Source: an uncultured Clostridia bacterium (GTDB lineage Bacteria; Bacillota; Clostridia; Peptostreptococcales; Anaerovoracaceae). Taken from it: DNA of 20,162 bases. A program made the translations under genes and the position numbers. The stretch lies in the NCBI GenBank assembly GCA_934255545.1, contig CAKQOE010000041.1, forward strand, positions 1 to 20,162, read 5' to 3'. Below the pieces are notes generated by a model, which saw nothing but the letters and a program-made list of their open reading frames with translations, did no database searches and was not told where the DNA came from. Every line of letters starts with the position of its first letter. The stretch's first letter is position 1. Below are positions 7,669 to 14,293 of the stretch, piece by piece.

Positions 7669-8442
7669 ATGAAAAGACTTGATGGAAAAATAGCTCTGGT
7701 CACAGGTGCAGGTCAGGGAATAGGACTTGCAATAGCCAAAAAGCTCGCCGGAGAAGGCGCAGTCGTTATAGGAACGGGATGGCATGCAGAAAAGGTTGAA
7801 GAGGCGTTTTCAGTGCTGAAGTCTGAGCACCCTGAATATATGATGACGGCACTGAAGCAGGATGTTTCAAGTGAAGCAGACTGGGAGAATATTATTAATT
7901 ATATAACTGATAATTATAGTAAACTAAACATATTGGTAAATAATGCTGCTATAATGTCTATGAAGAATATATATAATGTTACAGTAGAAGATATGCGCAA
8001 AGTTTACGATATAAACTGCATAGGAACAATGCTTGGAATACAGAAAAGCATACCTCTTATGAAAGTTGCAGGCGGTGGCTCAATAATAAATATATCGTCA
8101 ATAGGAGGACTTGTGTCAGGAGAAGCTGACGGAGGAGACCCCGCATACAGTGCCTCAAAAGGTGCAGTAAGGCTTTTGAGCAAGAATGCTGCATATCAGC
8201 TTGCATCTGAAAATATAAGGGTGAATTCACTGCATCCTGGTGGAACAATGACTCCTATGCTTAAGGAGTCGTATGATGCAGAACCATCACTTTGGAATCG
8301 GATAAAAGTAACGAGTCCGTTAGCTCCTCATTTATGTGAACCGGATGATATTGCAAATGGTGTATTATATCTAGCTTCAGATGAATCACGTACAGTTACA
8401 GGGACAGAGCTAATTATAGATTGTGGATATATGATGCATTAA
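7669..8442 (+). CDS. Short-chain dehydrogenase/reductase
   Basis: A 257-aa classical SDR that oxidises or reduces an alcohol/ketone with NAD(P). The nucleotide motif TGAGQGIG is at residues 12-19, NNAA (NNAG variant) follows LNILV, NISS ends at the catalytic Ser region (S143/S144), and YSASK gives Y160 and K164. Three extra residues (in the GEADGGD stretch) separate Ser and Tyr compared with the usual spacing. After the second strand the sequence is GTGWH, without the acidic residue that marks NAD preference, so the cofactor is unresolved. Similar proteins include 3-alpha/20-beta hydroxysteroid dehydrogenases and BaiA, but also many sugar and fatty-acyl dehydrogenases. It starts 23 bases after the symporter stop with GGTGA ahead and is the last gene before the cluster terminator. 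Confidence 0.92.
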   Translation: MKRLDGKIALVTGAGQGIGLAIAKKLAGEGAVVIGTGWHAEKVEEAFSVLKSEHPEYMMTALKQDVSSEADWENIINYITDNYSKLNILVNNAAIMSMKNIYNVTVEDMRKVYDINCIGTMLGIQKSIPLMKVAGGGSIINISSIGGLVSGEADGGDPAYSASKGAVRLLSKNAAYQLASENIRVNSLHPGGTMTPMLKESYDAEPSLWNRIKVTSPLAPHLCEPDDIANGVLYLASDESRTVTGTELIIDCGYMMH

Positions 8443-8465
8443 ATTTTTCAACACTTAAATTTATT

Positions 8466-8503
8466 AAAATACCTTGCAAATTGAAATTTGTGAGGTATTT
8501 TTG
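8466..8503 (+). terminator. Terminator closing the cluster
   Basis: AAAATACCTTGCAAATT folds against AATTTGTGAGGTATTTT with a GA loop, giving a 17-bp stem with wobble pairs, running into a T run. It separates the SDR gene from the ROK regulator. Confidence 0.88.
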
Positions 8504-8552
8504 CTGTAATAAAATAACGAAAAATTTTTCTGAAAATATATTTCAATATGAA

Positions 8553-8561
8553 TGATATAAT
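8553..8561 (+). promoter_or_regulatory. Extended -10 promoter for the ROK regulator
   Basis: TGATATAAT at 8553-8561 is an extended -10 (TGN plus consensus TATAAT). No clear -35 is seen, which is acceptable for this class. It lies 58 bases upstream of the ATG at 8619. Confidence 0.55.
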
Positions 8562-8618
8562 AATTGCTTCATAAATTGGCGTGCAAATATAAATAGTGCT
8601 GTAAAAGAAAAGAGGAAA

Positions 8619-9623
8619 ATGATGATAGATTCATCCGATGTAAGAAAGCTAAATTTAAATCAGATAAGGTCTGTAATGTGGAGAGGTGGGGAGCATACAA
8701 AACAAAGTATGGCTCTTGAAATAGGACTGAGCTCTGCTACGTGTAATACTCTCTTGAATGAAATGGAAGAAAATTGTGAGGTCTTGAGTGAAAAAAGACA
8801 GTTAAACGGAGTAGGACGAAGTACAAGTGTATTTCGTATAAATGAACAGTATGAAAGTATTCTGTGTGTAAAGGTGGAAATAAATTCAGACGGGCATAGG
8901 GAACTATGGATTGAAGTGCTTTCAATGCTCGGAAATAGACTTTGTCATGAAAAGCGTGCTTATAAAAAATTAGATGCTGAAACTATTATTGACAGGATAA
9001 TTGATTTTACAGTTCTGTATTCTAATATATCTATTATATTAATTGGTATAAGTAGTATCGTTGATAATGGGGTAATACGTTTGTCAGATATCCCGGAACT
9101 TGAAAATGTTCCGTTAGAAAGTATGATAAAAGAAAAAACAGACATACCGATTTATTTAGCATATGACTGCCAGTACAGAGTTTACGGAGCATACAAAAAA
9201 TTCGGATACGATAAGGAAACATTAACACTTTTTTACTGTATGAAGAATGTCCTGCCCGGAACAGCGTCGGTTACGGATGGAAAAATATTAAAAGGAAAAA
9301 ACGGATTTGCAGGTATGACGGGATACATTCCGTATGGGATGAGCTTCGATGAGCAGATACAGCTTATCGCGGACGGAAAAGGGCTGCATGTGATGTCACA
9401 GGCAATATCATCTGCGATAGCTGTACTTAATCCTGACGAAATGATATTTGCAGGAAATGTTATAGATAATAAGATGATGGAAAGCATTTTTCAGGAATGC
9501 AGAAAATACTTTCCGGATGAATTTATGCCCAAGTTCAGGCTTATAGATGATGAAGTTGATTCATTCTATCTTGAAGGAATGTATCAGCTTGCCATCGAAT
9601 TAAAAAATACAATAGAAATATGA
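8619..9623 (+). CDS. ROK-family transcriptional regulator with degenerate kinase domain
   Basis: A 334-aa NagC/XylR-type regulator. Residues 12-75 form a winged helix (LNQIRSVMWRGGEHTKQSMALEIGLSSATCNTLLNEM, then GVGRSTSVFRIN). The remainder is the two-lobed ASKHA fold, with GTASVTDGKILKGKNGFAGMTGYIPYG in place of the ROK signature. Functional ROK kinases have an Asp-rich loop and 'aGEiGH' plus a CxCGxxGC zinc site; here the loop reads YDCQYR (D183), the signature reads AGMTGY (231-236) with Glu and His both lost, and no cysteine cluster follows. It should therefore sense a ligand, not phosphorylate it. AGAGG precedes two tandem ATGs; the second (8622) has better spacing. It is transcribed separately from the cluster but adjacent, so it may be a second controller. 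Confidence 0.85.
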   Translation: MMIDSSDVRKLNLNQIRSVMWRGGEHTKQSMALEIGLSSATCNTLLNEMEENCEVLSEKRQLNGVGRSTSVFRINEQYESILCVKVEINSDGHRELWIEVLSMLGNRLCHEKRAYKKLDAETIIDRIIDFTVLYSNISIILIGISSIVDNGVIRLSDIPELENVPLESMIKEKTDIPIYLAYDCQYRVYGAYKKFGYDKETLTLFYCMKNVLPGTASVTDGKILKGKNGFAGMTGYIPYGMSFDEQIQLIADGKGLHVMSQAISSAIAVLNPDEMIFAGNVIDNKMMESIFQECRKYFPDEFMPKFRLIDDEVDSFYLEGMYQLAIELKNTIEI

Positions 9624-9636
9624 GTGAGTAACAGGC

Positions 9637-9674
9637 GTCCCCCATGCTTTCAGGAGTATTGGGGGACATTTTTT
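9637..9674 (+). terminator. Terminator after the ROK regulator
   Basis: GTCCCCC (9637-9643) pairs with GGGGGAC (9661-9667), followed by ATTTTTT. It lies between convergent genes; the opposite strand lacks a T run, so it serves the rightward gene. Confidence 0.88.
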
Positions 9675-9690
9675 GACTTTAAAACGCGTA

Positions 9691-10569
9691 TCATATTCCC
9701 ATGCAATAATCCATTACCGCCTTCATGGCAGGCGAAGGCAGCTTGTTTCGATGATGAAGCAGCTGTTTCCATATCGTGATATCCATATCCGGTACGTTAA
9801 GAGTTACGACAGAGCCGTTGCTGACAGCGTCAGCAGTCACATGGTCCGGCAGGAATGATATCCCGACGCCCTGCGCGACCAGCGCGCACAGCTGATACGC
9901 ATTACCGGACTCAAGTACAGGCGTTATCTCGAGCGACCTGGCCGCAAGCTGCTCGTCAAGCAGACGTCTGTAGCTCATGCCGCGCTCAGTAAGCATGAAT
10001 GGCTCGCGAAGAAGCTCTTCGAGCGTTACAGACCCGGCATCCGCCAGCGGATGACCTGCCTGTGCGATAAAATGAACGCCGATCTGCGATTCATATGAAA
10101 GTATATATTCTGAGCTGTATATATGATTGTCAAGAGTAAGCATTATATCAGCTTCATTATGGTTTATAAGGCGGAACATCTCCTGGGTGTCCGCCTCTAT
10201 TATTTTAAGCGCGATACCGGGATAGCGCCTGCGAAACTCAGGATACGCGCTGCCGAGCAGGATAGGCGCGAGCGAGCTCGGCGCCGTCAGGCGCACGAGA
10301 CCCTCAGCGGGCATATCGCTGCTCGCCGACATTTTCATTTCTTTTTCAAGCTTTGTGATCTGCTGCGCGTACATAAGGACCTCGCGCCCGCGCTCAGTCA
10401 GCGTGACAGTGTGGCGCACGCGCTCAAAAAGCGGCGTTCCAAGCTCCTCTTCAAGCTGCTTTATCTGAAACGAAACAGTAGACTGTGAGTAACCCAGTTC
10501 AGAAGCCGCGCGCGTAAATCCGCCGAGGTCGGCGACACGCAGAAATGTAGTAAGATTCTTTATATCCAT
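9691..10569 (-). CDS. LysR-family transcriptional regulator
   Basis: A 292-aa LysR regulator. Residues 1-60 are the winged helix (MDIKNLTTFLRVADLGGFTRAA, LGYSQSTVSFQIKQLEEELG, PLFERVRHTVTLTERG), followed by a linker helix and a two-subdomain co-inducer domain from about residue 92 (GLVRLTAPSSLAPILL, then YEsqIGVHFIAQAGHPLA and VAQGVGISFLPDHVT). The start ATG is supported by GGGAGA 8 bases ahead. It is divergent from an alanine/glycine symporter with a 165-base gap, the usual LysR target arrangement, so control of that symporter is likely. The effector is unknown. GC content and CGC codon use are much higher than in the preceding cluster, marking the change to the flanking chromosome. Confidence 0.93.
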   Translation of the reverse strand: MDIKNLTTFLRVADLGGFTRAASELGYSQSTVSFQIKQLEEELGTPLFERVRHTVTLTERGREVLMYAQQITKLEKEMKMSASSDMPAEGLVRLTAPSSLAPILLGSAYPEFRRRYPGIALKIIEADTQEMFRLINHNEADIMLTLDNHIYSSEYILSYESQIGVHFIAQAGHPLADAGSVTLEELLREPFMLTERGMSYRRLLDEQLAARSLEITPVLESGNAYQLCALVAQGVGISFLPDHVTADAVSNGSVVTLNVPDMDITIWKQLLHHRNKLPSPAMKAVMDYCMGI

Positions 10570-10734
10570 TATCTATTCTCCCTGATATCGGTATTACACC
10601 GTATAGACTCGCACAGCTCATAACTATCGAATTATTAGATTAACACTATGCATACTATCAATTTAACAAATACTTGTTTCTACTATATAATCATATTTTG
10701 GAAGATGCAATGAAAATATAGTAGATGAGGTTTT
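10570..10734. promoter_or_regulatory. LysR/symporter divergent control region
   Basis: TCTACTATAT (10679-10688) is perfectly inverted as ATATAGTAGA (10716-10725), ending two bases before the GAGG ribosome site (10727-10730). Upstream, TATGCATA near 10647-10654 is an 8-bp palindrome in an AT-rich segment and is a weak candidate for a LysR T-N11-A type box. Which of these is bound by the regulator cannot be told from sequence. Confidence 0.45.
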
Positions 10735-12258
10735 ATGATGGATCTTATAATCACACTTATAAGCAAAATATGCTATTTCCTGTGGGGCGACTGGATACAC
10801 ATACCGCTGCCCGGCAGCGGCACGCTTGACCTGCCGCTTCTCGTGTTGATATTAGTACCGGCAGGTATATATTTCACGATAAGGACAGGATTTCTGCAGA
10901 TACGCATGTTTCCCGACATGCTGCGGGCGGTGCTCGAACACGCAGGAGTGAGCAAATACGCCGAAGCTGCAGAAGACGCAGAAGATGTGGAAGACACAGA
11001 AGCAGATGATAAAGGAGCGGCCGTCCCGGCCGGAAATACACCGGACACCGCTGAAACAGGAAAAAAGAAAAAACGAAACGGCATATCTGCGCTGCAGGCG
11101 CTCGTCGTATCAACAGCGACGCGAGTAGGCATGGGAAACCTCGTAGGCGTAGTAGCGGCAGTGTCAGCAGGAGGTGCAGGCGCTGTATTCTGGATGTGGG
11201 TAACAGCCCTTATCGGCTCAGCTACAGCGTTCATAGAAGCAACGCTCGCCCAGCTGCATAAGGAAAAAGACCCGCTGTACGGCGGATATCGCGGAGGCCC
11301 GGCGTATTACATACACGACTGGATAAATTCAAAAAGAAAAGGCGCGCCTAAAAAAAGCATCCTCGCGATACTCTTTGCACTGTCAGGCCTCATATGCTGG
11401 TGCGGCATAAGCCAGGTAGTCAGCAACTCAGTAACGTCATCGTTTGAAAATGCGTTCAACATACCGCCTATATACACCGTATTGGTGTTAGTCATCCTTG
11501 CTGCGATCATAGTTCTCAGAAAGAATGCTACGGTAAAAGTCCTCGACGTGCTCGTACCGATCATGGCAGGCATATACATACTCCTTACACTGTATATGAT
11601 ATTTACGAACATAGGCCAGCTCGGCACAGCGTTCAAAAATATATTTACAGAAGCGTTCGGCCTCAGACAGGCTGCAGCCGGCACGTTCGGAGCCGTACTC
11701 ATGAACGGAGTAAAACGCGGCCTCTTCTCAAATGAAGCAGGAAGCGGTTCAGCTCCATGCGCCGCAGCTGCAGCAGAAGCGTCACATCCCGCAAAGGTCG
11801 GTCTTATGCAGGCATTCGGAGTATTTATAGACACGCTTCTATGCACATGCACGGCACTCATAATGCTCGTAGTTCCTGAAAGCGTTATAGCAGGGCAGGA
11901 GGGCATGGGTCTCCTCCAGGCAGCCATGGCATGGCATATGGGCGAAGCAGGCATTATATTTATAGCCGCAGTCCTCTGGCTGTTCAGCTTTACGACGTTC
12001 CTCGGCATACTGTTCTATGCGCGCTCAAACGTCGCGTACCTTTTCGGAGATAACTGGGCGTCACAGACTGCCTACAAGGTCGTAGCGCTCGTTATGTTGT
12101 TTATAGGAGGCCTCGCAACATACACATTCGTATGGGACCTTGGCGACGTAGGCATCGGACTTATGACGATATTCAACATGATAGCGCTCATCCCGCTTTC
12201 AAAGCAGGCCCTCGATTCGCTCAAAGATTTCGAGTCTAAAAAACGTCTGCGCAAATGA
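10735..12258 (+). CDS. Alanine/glycine:cation symporter (AgcS/AlsT family)
   Basis: A 507-aa sodium- or proton-coupled amino-acid symporter in the cytoplasmic membrane. Family marks: DWIHIPLPGSGTLDLPLLVLILVPAGIYFTIRTGFLQIR at the N-terminus, ISALQALVVSTATRVGMGNLVGV (117 on), GGAGAVFWMWV, YGGYRGGPAYYI, and the hallmark NEAGSGSAPCAAAAA. About ten membrane helices are visible. Between the first segment and ISALQAL lies an unusual loop, residues ~75-115, with a near-repeat AEDAEDVEDTEADD followed by a PAGNTP stretch and KKKKR; homologues normally have a short basic linker there. Two tandem ATGs (10735, 10738) follow GAGG; the second has better spacing. Divergent LysR is the probable regulator. 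Confidence 0.93.
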   Translation: MMDLIITLISKICYFLWGDWIHIPLPGSGTLDLPLLVLILVPAGIYFTIRTGFLQIRMFPDMLRAVLEHAGVSKYAEAAEDAEDVEDTEADDKGAAVPAGNTPDTAETGKKKKRNGISALQALVVSTATRVGMGNLVGVVAAVSAGGAGAVFWMWVTALIGSATAFIEATLAQLHKEKDPLYGGYRGGPAYYIHDWINSKRKGAPKKSILAILFALSGLICWCGISQVVSNSVTSSFENAFNIPPIYTVLVLVILAAIIVLRKNATVKVLDVLVPIMAGIYILLTLYMIFTNIGQLGTAFKNIFTEAFGLRQAAAGTFGAVLMNGVKRGLFSNEAGSGSAPCAAAAAEASHPAKVGLMQAFGVFIDTLLCTCTALIMLVVPESVIAGQEGMGLLQAAMAWHMGEAGIIFIAAVLWLFSFTTFLGILFYARSNVAYLFGDNWASQTAYKVVALVMLFIGGLATYTFVWDLGDVGIGLMTIFNMIALIPLSKQALDSLKDFESKKRLRK

Positions 12259-12309
12259 TTGGATCATAACACAAGCAAGTTTCATAATTTAAATAAAAAC
12301 CTACTAATG

Positions 12310-12500
12310 ATAACTGCATGCAAACTGTCGAAAGTACCGGCAGCCTGCATGCAGTTATTGCTTTAAGGAAGCGCGCGTCACCGCGCGTCCGCTCGCGCGG
12401 CGTACGCGCGCACGCTGCATATATTTTCAGTTGAAAAAATATGCAGCGTATAATAAGATGATATCTATATGCGCCCGCAGCCGAAACACTGCCGGCGCAT
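12310..12500. repeat. Tract of four consecutive large hairpins
   Basis: Four stems follow one another with 12 to 20 bases or less between them. (1) 12310-12358: ATAACTGCATGCA/TGCATGCAGTTAT, 13 bp, continuing after a 2-base internal loop as CTGTCG/CGGCAG. (2) 12371-12411: GCGCGCGT/ACGCGCGC enclosing CCGCGCG/CGCGCGG. (3) 12412-12449: ACGCTGCATAT/ATATGCAGCGT. (4) 12469-12500: ATGCGCC/GGCGCAT plus GCAG/CTGC. None has a proper T run; the first is followed by TGCTTTAA and may still aid termination of the symporter transcript. The tract fills the gap to a 58-aa gene. Confidence 0.75.
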
Positions 12501-12545
12501 GAAAATACAAGTATCCATAATATGATTTTGAAAAGGTGAAATAAA

Positions 12546-12722
12546 ATGAACAAGAATAAAAAACGCGGCCTCATGCTCCTGATCGCACTCGTAGTTATAA
12601 TAGCCGCAGAGATCCTCATAGGGATGCATTTCGTAAACAAATGGACAGCAGAGACTGAAAATGCTACATCCAACAGCAGCGCAGCATCATCAGCGCATGT
12701 GTCAGAAATGTTGATCAAGTAA
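12546..12722 (+). CDS. 58-aa single-pass membrane protein of unknown function
   Basis: A short gene starting ATG 12546 with AGGTGA 7 bases ahead and ending TAA at 12720. The protein has a basic N-terminus (MNKNKKRG), one strongly hydrophobic segment at residues ~9-30 (LMLLIALVVIIAAEILIGMHF, broken by one Glu at 22), then a Ser/Ala/Asn-rich tail of ~25 residues. The positive-inside rule predicts N-in, C-out. There is no lipobox and no obvious signal-peptidase site. I do not recognise it. Codon use (CTC, GCA, GCC, ATA) matches the neighbours, and the ribosome site is good, so translation is plausible. Its position directly after four hairpins is notable. It could be a regulatory small membrane protein or a short orphan. 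Confidence 0.6.
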   Translation: MNKNKKRGLMLLIALVVIIAAEILIGMHFVNKWTAETENATSNSSAASSAHVSEMLIK

Positions 12723-12768
12723 ATGACAGATATAGCATCTACATGGCGGTTACCTGCCTCAAAACCTA

Positions 12769-12796
12769 TTGATTTTTAAATACATTATGATAAAAT
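12769..12796 (+). promoter_or_regulatory. Sigma-A promoter for the amidohydrolase
   Basis: TTGATT (12769-12774), a 16-base spacer and TAAAAT (12791-12796). It stands 130 bases upstream of the amidohydrolase ATG, leaving a long leader with two hairpins. Confidence 0.5.
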
Positions 12797-12870
12797 AGCG
12801 GTTGCAGTTTACAGTTTGTATCCTGCACTTAAAGCACGAGATAGACCATAAAAAAATACACTTTAAAGAA

Positions 12871-12909
12871 GCCGGCGGCGACGCCGGTAATTTAATGCGC
12901 ATCAGCGCA
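12871..12909 (+). other. Leader hairpins, first with GCGA tetraloop
   Basis: GCCGGCG-GCGA-CGCCGGT (12871-12888) is a 7-bp stem with a GNRA tetraloop; TGCGC-ATCA-GCGCA (12896-12909) is a second short stem ending just before the AAGGAG ribosome site of the amidohydrolase. These could affect ribosome access. Confidence 0.55.
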
Positions 12910-12925
12910 GTAAGGAGCATATTTT

Positions 12926-14215
12926 ATGTTATTTGAAAATATTACCATACTTGATGAAGAACTCGAAGTCCGGCACAACATGTATGTCGGAATAAAAAAC
13001 GAATTCATCGAATATATCGGTAAGGAAAGACCGTCGGAGGATTACGGTGAAGCGTATGACGGAAAAGGAAAGCTGCTGATGTCAGCGTTCTACAACGCAC
13101 ATGCGCACAGCCCTATGATGATGATGCGCGGCTACGGCGAGAACCTGGCGCTTTCAGACTGGCTCAACAAAAAGATATTCCCGTTCGAAGACAAACTTTA
13201 CTCAGAAGCGGTGTATTATTCAACTCTCCTCGCTATGGCCGAGTCTCTTCGTTTTGGTATAGTTTCATCAAGCGACATGTACTATTTCTGTGAGGATATG
13301 GCAAGAGCAGTGATAGAGAGCGGAGCAAAGGCAAATATTTCGCGAAGCATAACATGCTTTGAAGAAGGATCGATAATCGGCAATGAACGATACAGAGAAG
13401 CTGAAGAATTAGTAAAGAACTTCCACGGCGCAGACGATGGCAAGATCCTCGTAGATGCAAGCATCCACGCAGAGTACACTAATACAGAGCAGAGCATACG
13501 TGAAACTGCCGACTTTGCAAAGGAGCACGGCATAAACATGCACGTTCACATCTCAGAAACAAAGTCAGAGCACGAAGAGTGCAAGCAGCGTCACGGCGGC
13601 AGGACTCCTGTTCAGCTCATGAACGACCTTGGCGCTTTTGACACGAACACTACTGCAGCGCACTGCGTATGGGTAGAAGATGGCGATATGGAGATCCTGG
13701 CAGGAAAGGGCGTAACAGTAGCGTCATGCCCTGTAAGCAACCTTAAGCTCGCAAGCGGCATATGCAATGTTCCAAAGCTCCTCAGCAAGGGGATAAACGT
13801 AGCGATAGGCACAGACAGCGTAGCCAGCAATAACAGCCTGAACTTCATAGAAGAAATGAAGTTTTTCGCACTCCTCAACAAAGCGGCTCACAGCGATCCT
13901 ACGCTCATAACTCCAAAGCAGACTATACACGCAGCTACGTACGCCGGAGCGCTCGCTCAGGGCAGACACGACTGCGGCAGACTCAGGGAAGGCAACAGAG
14001 CAGACCTCATAGTACTCGACATCGCAGCTCCGCACATGAGACCTGTGCACGACCTTGCGACAAACGTCGTATACTCAGCATCAGGAAGCGACGTGATCCT
14101 CACGATGGCTGACGGAAAGGTCCTTTACAGGGACGGCGACTTCCTGACTATAGACATAGAAAAGACTATAGCCGAGACAGAAGCTGCGTGCAAAAATATC
14201 CTCTCAAGGCTCTGA
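12926..14215 (+). CDS. mtaD: MtaD-like amidohydrolase (5'-methylthioadenosine/S-adenosylhomocysteine deaminase family)
   Basis: A 429-aa metal-dependent deaminase of the amidohydrolase superfamily; MtaD members deaminate 5'-methylthioadenosine, S-adenosylhomocysteine or 5'-deoxyadenosine in purine/methyl salvage. Visible metal and substrate residues: NAHAHSP (H59, H61), MHVHISET (H206, H208), AAHCVW (H246) and GTDSVASNN (D297), in the order and spacing of the family. The N-terminal and C-terminal strands (ITILDEELEV..., and NRADLIVLD...MADGKVLYRDG) form the companion beta-sandwich. Length is normal. The related chlorohydrolase/guanine deaminase group has a similar layout, so substrate is inferred. 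A ribosome site AAGGAG lies at 12911-12916, and a sigma-A-like promoter is 130 bases upstream. Confidence 0.85.
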   Translation: MLFENITILDEELEVRHNMYVGIKNEFIEYIGKERPSEDYGEAYDGKGKLLMSAFYNAHAHSPMMMMRGYGENLALSDWLNKKIFPFEDKLYSEAVYYSTLLAMAESLRFGIVSSSDMYYFCEDMARAVIESGAKANISRSITCFEEGSIIGNERYREAEELVKNFHGADDGKILVDASIHAEYTNTEQSIRETADFAKEHGINMHVHISETKSEHEECKQRHGGRTPVQLMNDLGAFDTNTTAAHCVWVEDGDMEILAGKGVTVASCPVSNLKLASGICNVPKLLSKGINVAIGTDSVASNNSLNFIEEMKFFALLNKAAHSDPTLITPKQTIHAATYAGALAQGRHDCGRLREGNRADLIVLDIAAPHMRPVHDLATNVVYSASGSDVILTMADGKVLYRDGDFLTIDIEKTIAETEAACKNILSRL

Positions 14216-14225
14216 TCATCTGATT

Positions 14226-14241
14226 CGGCCGGCGACGGCCG
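14226..14241 (+). other. GC hairpin with GCGA tetraloop
   Basis: CGGCCG-GCGA-CGGCCG, differing from the hairpin at 46-61 only in the second loop base. It begins 11 bases after the amidohydrolase stop and ends 52 bases before the flippase start. No T run follows. Confidence 0.6.
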
Positions 14242-14293
14242 GTATCGGTACATGCAAATTAGAATATCGAAGAAAAATCGGGGAAAATAAAAT

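Noticed and set aside
2170..8442. Classical bai operon
   Set aside because: No baiB-type CoA ligase, no baiF-type CoA transferase and only one ene-reductase; similarity is of parts and logic, not of the full operon.
12236..12718. 160-codon minus-strand frame
   Set aside because: It runs through the four-hairpin tract and antisense to the 58-aa gene; composition is not protein-like and no ribosome site is seen.
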